Shown: positions 58,299-64,000 of the stretch, piece by piece
Position numbering within the stretch: the first letter of the stretch is position 1
Layout: the number at the start of each line of letters is the position of its first letter
Assembly: GCF_021272345.1 (NCBI RefSeq)
Contig: NZ_JAJSDQ010000001.1
Span: 806,001-870,000 of the forward strand
Reading direction: 5' to 3'
From: Ornithinimicrobium sediminis
Lineage (GTDB): Bacteria > Actinomycetota > Actinomycetes > Actinomycetales > Dermatophilaceae
Length of the DNA stretch: 64,000 nucleotides
Made by a program: the position numbers and the translations under genes
The notes under the pieces: generated by a model
The model's input: the letters and a program-made list of their open reading frames with translations, nothing else
The model's database searches: none
What the model was told of the DNA's origin: nothing

Positions 58299-59417
58299 CT
58301 ACTCCGTCGGGAGCGCGACCCTGAAACCACCGTCCTTGAGGTACGCCAGCCGGGCGGCGACGTCGTAGTCGTGAGCCACCATCTCGGCAACCAGGTCGCG
58401 GATGCCGATGGTGGGCTTCCACGACAGCACGGACTCCGCCTTCCCGGCGTCACCCAGCAGCGTCTCCACCTCCGTCGGCCGGAAGTAGCGGGGGTCCACG
58501 CGGACCACCGTGTCACCGACGCCGACGTGTGGCGCACGATCGCCGTCCACGGCCTCCACGACGCCGACCTCGTCGACCCCCTCCCCCTCGAAACGCAAGG
58601 TGACCCCGAGCTCGTGGGCACTCCACAGCACGAACTGACGCACGGAGTACTGCTCCCCTGTGGCGATCACGTAGTCCTGCGGCGCATCCTGCTGCAACAT
58701 CATCCACTGGAGTCGCACGTAGTCCTTGGCATGCCCCCAGTCCCGCAGGGCGTCCATGTTGCCGAGGTAGAGGCACGGTTGAAGCCCAAGGGCAAGATGG
58801 CTGATGCCGCGCGTGATCTTGCGGGTGACGAAGGTCTCCCCTCGCCGGGGTGACTCATGGTTGAAGAGGATGCCGTTGCAGGCGTAGAGACCATAGGCCT
58901 CGCGGTAGTTGACGGTGATCCAGTAGGCGTAGAGCTTCGCAACGGCATACGGCGACCGGGGGTAGAACGGAGTGGTCTCCCGTTGAGGCGTCTCCTGGAC
59001 CAGGCCGTAGAGCTCGCTGGTCGAGGCCTGGTAGAAACGGACCTTGCCGGTCATCCGCAGCAGCCGCATGGCCTCCAGGAGCCGCAGCGTGCCGAGTGCG
59101 TCCACGTCGGCGGTGTACTCCGGCTCCTCGAAGCTGACGGCGACATGGGACTGCGCACCCAGGTTGTACACCTCGTCCGGCTCCACGTCCCGCAGGATCC
59201 GGGTCAGGTTGGTCGCATCGGTGAGATCGCCGTAGTGCAGATGCAGCTGGGCGTCCTCCTCGTGCGGGTCCTGGTAGATATGGTCAATGCGGTCGGTGTT
59301 CAGCAGTGACGACCGACGCTTGATCCCGTGGACCTCGTAGCCCTTCTGCAGGAGGAGCTCCGCGAGGTAGGAACCGTCCTGTCCCGTGATGCCGGTGATG
59401 AGTGCCTTCTTGGTCAT
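58299..59417 (-). CDS. gmd: GDP-mannose 4,6-dehydratase
   Basis: A 372-residue SDR enzyme of standard length from ATG 59417. [20 protein letters not shown] binds [23 protein letters not shown] and [20 protein letters not shown] are strong Gmd signatures. Catalytic Thr/Glu lie in QASTSELYG and Tyr-Lys in [35 protein letters not shown] completes the family pattern. It makes GDP-4-keto-6-deoxy-D-mannose, which Fcl turns into GDP-L-fucose. Confidence 0.95.
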   Translation of the reverse strand: MTKKALITGITGQDGSYLAELLLQKGYEVHGIKRRSSLLNTDRIDHIYQDPHEEDAQLHLHYGDLTDATNLTRILRDVEPDEVYNLGAQSHVAVSFEEPEYTADVDALGTLRLLEAMRLLRMTGKVRFYQASTSELYGLVQETPQRETTPFYPRSPYAVAKLYAYWITVNYREAYGLYACNGILFNHESPRRGETFVTRKITRGISHLALGLQPCLYLGNMDALRDWGHAKDYVRLQWMMLQQDAPQDYVIATGEQYSVRQFVLWSAHELGVTLRFEGEGVDEVGVVEAVDGDRAPHVGVGDTVVRVDPRYFRPTEVETLLGDAGKAESVLSWKPTIGIRDLVAEMVAHDYDVAARLAYLKDGGFRVALPTE

Positions 59418-59576
59418 GTCACCCGATCCGATTGCCGCAGTGAATGGTCCGACCCTGTGCGCCAGCCTGGGCCGATCATCCCACGACACCGCCCGGCTGA
59501 CCATGACCGCAGCCGGGCGGCCGACAGGTCAGACCTTATGCTGGCACTCCATGACACCCCCAGGAGACGCCGTCCT

Positions 59577-60302
59577 ATGGAGCACCGGGTCAACACCATC
59601 GACCTGAACCAGCTGCTGCTGGCCGGGTGGAGATGGATCGTCGTGGCCGCGGTGGCCGGCACACTGCTGGGGGCGCTGGTGGGCACCCAGTGGCCTAAGT
59701 CCTACGAGGCGACGGCGGTTCTGACGATCGAGCCGTCCTCGGCCGAGGACGTGCTCAACATGGAGACGGAGCAAGTTGTCGCCTCCTCCACCGCGGTGCA
59801 GTCGCGCGCCGCTGAGGTGCTCGGCGTCAGGACGGGCGAGGTGCGCTCCACGGTCTCGGTGCAGGTGCCCCGCGGAGCATTCGCTCTGCAGTTCACCGCC
59901 ACGCACAGCTCGCCGGAGCAGGCGGCTGCCTTCGCCAACGCCATGGCCGAGGCCTACGGCGACCAGGCGCAGGAACGCGTGCAGGAGGCCACCACCAACA
60001 GGATCGAGACGCTGGTCGCCCTCATCGACGACCTGGAGCAGGAGCTCGCCGACAATGACCAGGACTCGGCACGAGCCACAGCCGTGGAGTCGCGCCTGAC
60101 AGCCGCGGAACGGGAGCTGCTCGACCTGGAGCTCAACCCCGAGACCGGCGTGGCTGAGCGAGGGACACTGGTGTCCCCGGCCTTCCCGCCGACGACTCCG
60201 GCAACGCCAGGCTGGCCTGTCTTTGCCGCTGGGGGTCTCGTCGCCGGCCTGATCATCGGGGTCGCCCTCGTCGTGGCCTTCCGAGGGCGCGGAAAGGTCT
60301 GA
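59577..60302 (+). CDS. Wzz-type chain-length determinant without kinase
   Basis: A 241-residue protein; AGGAGA lies upstream of ATG 59577, and TATGCT near 59537 is a candidate -10. Two membrane helices (WRWIVVAAVAGTLLGALVGT at about 18-37, and VFAAGGLVAGLIIGVALVVAF near the end) flank an external domain with a coiled-coil (IETLVALIDDLEQELADNDQ). A Pro-rich PPTTPATPGWP precedes the last helix, as in Wzz proteins. The cytoplasmic kinase domain is absent, unlike the homologue at 44651. It would set polymer length for the second assembly system. Confidence 0.83.
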   Translation: MEHRVNTIDLNQLLLAGWRWIVVAAVAGTLLGALVGTQWPKSYEATAVLTIEPSSAEDVLNMETEQVVASSTAVQSRAAEVLGVRTGEVRSTVSVQVPRGAFALQFTATHSSPEQAAAFANAMAEAYGDQAQERVQEATTNRIETLVALIDDLEQELADNDQDSARATAVESRLTAAERELLDLELNPETGVAERGTLVSPAFPPTTPATPGWPVFAAGGLVAGLIIGVALVVAFRGRGKV

Positions 60303-60333
60303 CCCTGCCCGGCAGGACGATCCCGTCCAACGG

Positions 60334-61209
60334 TCAGAGACGCTGCCAGCTGCCCGGCACGAGATCGGTCGCCCGGTCATCGGGGCGGGACGCGAACCAC
60401 GTCGCAGGTGCCACCACCGGTTGCTCCTCCGTGGAGGGATCTCCGAGCCACCCACCCCACCAGCTGAAGCTGCTGTTGGCGATGATCCGCGACGAGCAGG
60501 CCGCCATCAGCCGGATCTCGCCTCCTGCACTGGTCGTGACATCCGGGGGACACAGCAGGTCCCCCGGGCGGGCGAGGTTCTCCCGCACCCAGACCAGGTC
60601 GTCGCTGAACCACACTCGTCGATGGTGGCCGGTGGCCTGGACGAGCTCCAGCGCCTCCTCGTAGTAGTGCCTGGACAGCACCCCATGGACCTGCGCATTG
60701 GTGGCAGTGGTGTAGTCACCGCGCCGGATGTGGACCGCGACCGACGAGGAGTCTTCCGTGAGGTCGTCCAGCAGCTCCCGGCCGCGGGCGGTGAGCATGG
60801 ATGTCAGCAGCCCTGTGACCCGCGCGCGCACCGACTCCTCGTGCCCACGGAAGTAGGACGGCGACTGGAAGTAGCCGCGCACGTAGGTGCGCCCCGACAG
60901 CACGTCCTGTCGGACGGAGTCGGGGTGCGCCGGTGCCGGCTCGTGCACGGGTCGCAGGCCCACCAGGCCCAGCCTCCCCGTGCGCTCCAGACCGACCAGC
61001 GCGAGACCGACCGGCCGGGGCAGCAGGAGGTGACGCGGCACCAGGGGCGCGAGCTCGAAAGGGCGCTCACCCCTGCAGCGCACCTGGTCGTACTGGACGT
61101 GATGGCCTGCAGCGGTGAGGGAGTGGGCGAAAGCCCACTCGAACAGCTGGTTCCCTAGCCCTCCCTGGAAAGAGAGTATGGTGTCAGCGTGTCTGACCAG
61201 GTGTCGCAC
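60334..61209 (-). CDS. alpha-1,2-fucosyltransferase (GT11)
   Basis: A 291-residue protein. The GT11 motifs are clear: SFQGGLGNQLFEWAFAHSL near the N-terminus, VAVHIRRGDYTTAT (donor-binding HxRRGD) at about residue 155, VWFSDDLVWVRENL, and IIANSSFSWWGGWLG near the C-terminus. It transfers fucose from GDP-L-fucose, made by the adjacent gmd/fcl pair, onto a galactose-like acceptor. TAGAGT lies exactly 6 nt before GTG 61209, suggesting leaderless transcription. Confidence 0.93.
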   Translation of the reverse strand: MRHLVRHADTILSFQGGLGNQLFEWAFAHSLTAAGHHVQYDQVRCRGERPFELAPLVPRHLLLPRPVGLALVGLERTGRLGLVGLRPVHEPAPAHPDSVRQDVLSGRTYVRGYFQSPSYFRGHEESVRARVTGLLTSMLTARGRELLDDLTEDSSSVAVHIRRGDYTTATNAQVHGVLSRHYYEEALELVQATGHHRRVWFSDDLVWVRENLARPGDLLCPPDVTTSAGGEIRLMAACSSRIIANSSFSWWGGWLGDPSTEEQPVVAPATWFASRPDDRATDLVPGSWQRL

Positions 61210-61246
61210 GCCAGAACTCTACCGTCCCACGGTGCGGGAGGGCGCG

Positions 61247-61981
61247 GTGCCGAGCCCGAGGAATGACGGTGGAACCCGACAGGGTTTCCGGGCTGCTCTG
61301 AGCCGGTTGGAAGGTTCCCAGAAGCCCGGCGACGGAGAGCCCGCCTACCTGAGGTGGGTCAACCGTCCGCTGGGCCGCCGAGCGGCTGCCCTGGCCCACA
61401 CCGTGGGCCTGACCCCGGATGCTGTGACCTGGACGAGTGCAGCCTTCTCCCTGGCCGGCTTCGCCGTGGTGGCGGCCGCCCCGCCCACCTTCGCCGCTGC
61501 TCTCGGGGCAACCCTGCTGCTCGTCATCGGCTACGCGCTGGACTCCGCCGACGGCCAGCTCGCCCGGCTCACCGGGACAGGCAGCCACGCGGGCGAGTGG
61601 CTGGACCACGTGGTGGACGCTGCGCGGATCCCGATGCTGCACCTGGCCATCGCCTCCTCGTTCTTCTTCAGGTCGCACGGCGGGTCTCTCTGGCTCGTCG
61701 CCGCTGCACTGGCCTTCGCCGTGGTCTCCTCGGTGTGGTTCTTCGGCTCCATCCTGGCCTCGCACCTCGGAAGCGCGTCTTCTCGAACCGCCCCGGGGAC
61801 GGCCCCGGCCTGGGTGTCGTTCGTCAAGCTGCCCAACGACATCGGCTTCCTCTACCTGTGCCTGCTGACCCTGCCCGTCCTGTGGCTCTTCGCCGGGCTC
61901 TACCTCTTCCTCCTGCTCTACACGGTCATGGCCGCGACAGTCTCCCTGCACCGCAAGCACCGCGCACTGCGCAGCCTGTGA
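61247..61981 (+). CDS. CDP-alcohol phosphatidyltransferase family protein
   Basis: A 244-residue protein from GTG 61247, which has GGGAGGG upstream. The CDP-alcohol signature DG-x2-AR-x8-G-x3-D-x3-D is present in DSADGQLARLTGTGSHAGEW and the following LDHVVDAAR. Five or six membrane helices follow the usual layout. The family joins a CDP-linked alcohol to another alcohol, usually in phospholipid synthesis. Its place between a fucosyltransferase and a Wzy-like gene suggests a role in decorating or anchoring the polysaccharide, but this is inference; ordinary lipid synthesis is the alternative. Confidence 0.87.
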   Translation: MPSPRNDGGTRQGFRAALSRLEGSQKPGDGEPAYLRWVNRPLGRRAAALAHTVGLTPDAVTWTSAAFSLAGFAVVAAAPPTFAAALGATLLLVIGYALDSADGQLARLTGTGSHAGEWLDHVVDAARIPMLHLAIASSFFFRSHGGSLWLVAAALAFAVVSSVWFFGSILASHLGSASSRTAPGTAPAWVSFVKLPNDIGFLYLCLLTLPVLWLFAGLYLFLLLYTVMAATVSLHRKHRALRSL

Positions 61982-61994
61982 CACGAGGACCGGT

Positions 61995-63299
61995 ATGACC
62001 GATACCGCGGCAAGGACATCCGGTCCGACAGGGCGTGCCAGCGCTACCACGACGTCCTCTCCCACGAGACCGACGGAGCTGCCCGGCTGGCCCGTCCTCG
62101 CCCTCCTCTGGGGGCTGCCGCTGTGGTGGGTCGTGGGTCTCTTCTCGCTGAGCACCGTGGTGATGGCGGGCCCGATGCTCCTCTACCTGGTCACCCGTCG
62201 CGACGTGCTGGTCGTCCCGGGCTTCCTGCCCTATGCAGCGTTCGTGGCCTGGATGGTTCCCTCAGCTCTCATGCTCGAGGGCGGCACGCTCAGCTATGCG
62301 ATGCGGTTCGCCCAGTTCGTGTCGTTCGCCGTGCTGGCGCTCTACGTCCTCAACGCTCGTCGGTCGCTCCCGGCCGAGCGTGTGCTGCCGGCCCTCACCG
62401 CAGTATGGGTCTGGGTGGTCCTGGGCGGCTATCTCGGAATGGCCCTTCCCGATCTGGAGCTCTCGTTCACCGTCGGCAAGCTCCTACCCGCCTCGTTGGC
62501 CGACAACCCTTACGCAGCCGACCTGTTCTACCCCGGGGTCGCGGAGATCCAGCGACCATGGGGTGCCGAGGAGCCGTTCGTCAGACCCGCGGCACCATTC
62601 GCCTACGCCAACGGGTGGGGAGCCTCCATCGCCCTGCTGACGCCTGTGCTGCTGGCCACCGTCGCGCTGGTGGGGAGTCGCGCAGGCATGATGTGGGCAC
62701 TGGTCGGCCTGGTGCTGGCCGTGCCGCCCGCAGTTGCCACGACCAACCGGGGGCTCTTCCTCACCTTGGGGGTGGTCCTGGGCTACGCGATGCTCCGCCT
62801 CCTGCTGCGAGGGCAGGTCCTGGTGCCGCTGATGGCCACCGCGGCTGCTGCAGCCGTCGCTCTGGCCGGGGGCTGGCATGCTCTCTACGCCTCCGTCACG
62901 GCCCGACAGGAGGTGGCCGACACCACCACGGGTCGCAGCAACCTGTATGCGGAGACGTGGGAGCGGACGCTGAGCTCGCCCGTGCTCGGACACGGGGCAC
63001 CACGCCCGTCCTTCAGCAGCGAGATCAACGTCGGAACGCAAGGCATGGTGTGGAACGTCATGTTCTGCTTCGGTCTCGTCGGGCTCGTGCTGTTCCTCTA
63101 CTTCCTCGCCGGGCTCGTCGTGCGCACCTTCTCCGTGCCCAGCACGGCCGGTCTGTGGCTGCACACCGCGCTGGTCGGCGCACTGTTCATGAGCACCTTC
63201 TACGGACTCGACCGCCACCTGCCCTACATCATGGTGGTCGCCGCCCTCCTGCTGCGAGACAAGGGGGATCTCCGCTCCCGGCTGTGGCGTCGGGCATGA
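61995..63299 (+). CDS. Wzy/O-antigen ligase-like polymerase, second copy
   Basis: A 434-residue protein with about 11-12 membrane helices after a 25-residue Thr/Ser-rich cytoplasmic start. The family features are PFAYANGWGASIALLTPVLL, ATTNRGLFLTLGVVLGYAML, then the external TTGRSNLYAETWERTLSSPVLGHGAPR and GTQGMVWNVMFCFGLVGLVL. It should polymerise or ligate saccharide units outside the membrane. It overlaps the flippase gene in ATGA, so the pair is co-translated. Confidence 0.85.
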   Translation: MTDTAARTSGPTGRASATTTSSPTRPTELPGWPVLALLWGLPLWWVVGLFSLSTVVMAGPMLLYLVTRRDVLVVPGFLPYAAFVAWMVPSALMLEGGTLSYAMRFAQFVSFAVLALYVLNARRSLPAERVLPALTAVWVWVVLGGYLGMALPDLELSFTVGKLLPASLADNPYAADLFYPGVAEIQRPWGAEEPFVRPAAPFAYANGWGASIALLTPVLLATVALVGSRAGMMWALVGLVLAVPPAVATTNRGLFLTLGVVLGYAMLRLLLRGQVLVPLMATAAAAAVALAGGWHALYASVTARQEVADTTTGRSNLYAETWERTLSSPVLGHGAPRPSFSSEINVGTQGMVWNVMFCFGLVGLVLFLYFLAGLVVRTFSVPSTAGLWLHTALVGALFMSTFYGLDRHLPYIMVVAALLLRDKGDLRSRLWRRA

Positions 63300-64000
63300 C
63301 GGCGCCGGCCCAGAACCCCGCTCCCCGTAGGCTGCTGACGTCCGGAGCGGTGAGCCTGACAGGCTCGGCGTTCGCGGCGGGCGCTGCCCTGGTGCTCGCC
63401 ATCGTGGTCGGACGAGGGCTGGGAACGGCAGGGACCGGCCTGTTCTTCCAGGCAGTCGCCCTCTTCACCGTCCTGGCAGGCATCCTCAAGCTCGGCACGA
63501 ACAGCGGACTCCTCCGGTCCTTGGCCCGGTCGCGCGCGCTGGACAGCCGGACGAGCGAGACCAGGGTGCTCTGGTGGGCGACCTGGCCGGTCCTGGTGGT
63601 CTCGGTCGTCGTCAGCGTGCTGCTCGGCGCGCTGGCGGACCCGGTCGCCCGCGTCCTCGCAGGGGGCGGACGTGTCGAGGACCTGGCGGACATCATCAGG
63701 CTCGGCGCCCCGTTCGTGGCCGTCGCCGCTGTGCTGGGGGTGCTGCACACGGGTGTGCGGATGATGCGGGGCGTGGCGGCCTTCACCGTGCTGCAGAACA
63801 TCCTGGTGCCGGTGGGGCGCGTCGCCGGTGTCGGGCTCGTCGTGGGTCTCGGGTGGGGTGTCGTCCACGCCTTCGGCGCCTGGTTGGCGCTGCTGCCCTT
63901 GTGGCTTCTGGTCACCCTCGGGGTCCTGGTCGCTCCGGTACGAGCCGACCTGCGCGCGCGCCGAGCACCGACCGAGAACGGTGAGACGTTCAGGTCGTTC
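63296..64000 (+). CDS. polysaccharide flippase (MOP superfamily), second copy, 3' end outside window
   Basis: ATG 63296 overlaps the upstream stop by 4 nt and the frame is open to the right edge (235 codons seen). The N-terminal half has the alternating helices of a Wzx/MATE-type translocase: AVSLTGSAFAAGAALVLAIVVGR, the motif LGTAGTGLFFQAVALFTVLAG, and GTNSGLLRSLARSRAL, characteristic of O-antigen/teichoic-acid exporters. It would flip lipid-linked units for the adjacent Wzy-like enzyme. Confidence 0.87.
   Translation, partial: MTAPAQNPAPRRLLTSGAVSLTGSAFAAGAALVLAIVVGRGLGTAGTGLFFQAVALFTVLAGILKLGTNSGLLRSLARSRALDSRTSETRVLWWATWPVLVVSVVVSVLLGALADPVARVLAGGGRVEDLADIIRLGAPFVAVAAVLGVLHTGVRMMRGVAAFTVLQNILVPVGRVAGVGLVVGLGWGVVHAFGAWLALLPLWLLVTLGVLVAPVRADLRARRAPTENGETFRSF

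Noticed and set aside
1-64000. tRNA, rRNA, replication origin or phage attachment site
   Set aside because: I saw no cloverleaf-like or rRNA sequence, no DnaA-box cluster and no integrase gene; the mobile elements present are insertion sequences only.

Overview
The window is high-GC, densely packed DNA with frequent GTG starts, 4-nt ATGA/GTGA gene overlaps, ANTAR, DUF222-HNH, DUF4235 and S8/cell-wall-binding-repeat proteins. This suggests a chromosomal segment of an actinobacterium, probably order Micrococcales (an Intrasporangiaceae/Ornithinimicrobiaceae-like organism). The family placement is an inference; no rRNA or tRNA gene was seen.

Bases 1-20,100 are mostly single genes and short operons: an ArsO-like flavoprotein, a divergent yceI/marR pair with a large inverted repeat between them, an MFS exporter, polyphosphate kinase 2, an arsR/flavoprotein/arsC operon without an efflux pump in the window, small regulators and enzymes, a CPBP protease, a 1307-residue secreted subtilase with three cell-wall-binding repeats, a GAF-ANTAR regulator and a lipoprotein. 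Bases 20,250-27,955 form one catabolic operon: LacI regulator behind a perfect 20-bp palindrome, sugar-binding lipoprotein, two permeases, a GH144-like exported glucanase and a GH3 beta-glucosidase. It probably imports and degrades a beta-glucan, possibly beta-1,2-glucan. Then come a DUF222-HNH nuclease with an SOS-like box, a thiamine ABC operon (thiB-thiP-thiQ) under a TPP riboswitch, and a YihY/YtxH-like/DUF4235 group.

From 36,556 to the right edge lies a large surface-polysaccharide region. Its first half holds a PglF/CapD-like dehydratase, a graveyard of insertion sequences (38.4-44.6 kb) that includes an ISL3-family element with a perfect 8-bp target duplication, a foreign-looking glycosyltransferase and membrane protein, a Wzz-tyrosine kinase, a Wzy-like ligase/polymerase, glycosyltransferases, a flippase, an ATP-grasp/HAD pair, an initiating phosphoglycosyltransferase, a DegT aminotransferase and an SGNH-like protein. 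The second half makes and uses GDP-L-fucose (gmd, fcl, GT11 fucosyltransferase) and has its own Wzz, CDP-alcohol transferase, Wzy and flippase. The region therefore looks like two polysaccharide assembly sets side by side.

The most interesting possible system is the dehydratase / DegT aminotransferase / phosphoglycosyltransferase set combined with a stand-alone ATP-grasp enzyme and a HAD phosphatase. It has the parts of a pathway that would attach an acyl or amino-acyl group by amide bond to a 4-amino-4,6-dideoxy sugar, analogous to the ATP-grasp domain of neisserial PglB2. Other notable signals are an enriched heptamer GGCATAC/GTATGCC and a -10-like hexamer exactly six bases before many start codons, which suggests leaderless transcripts.
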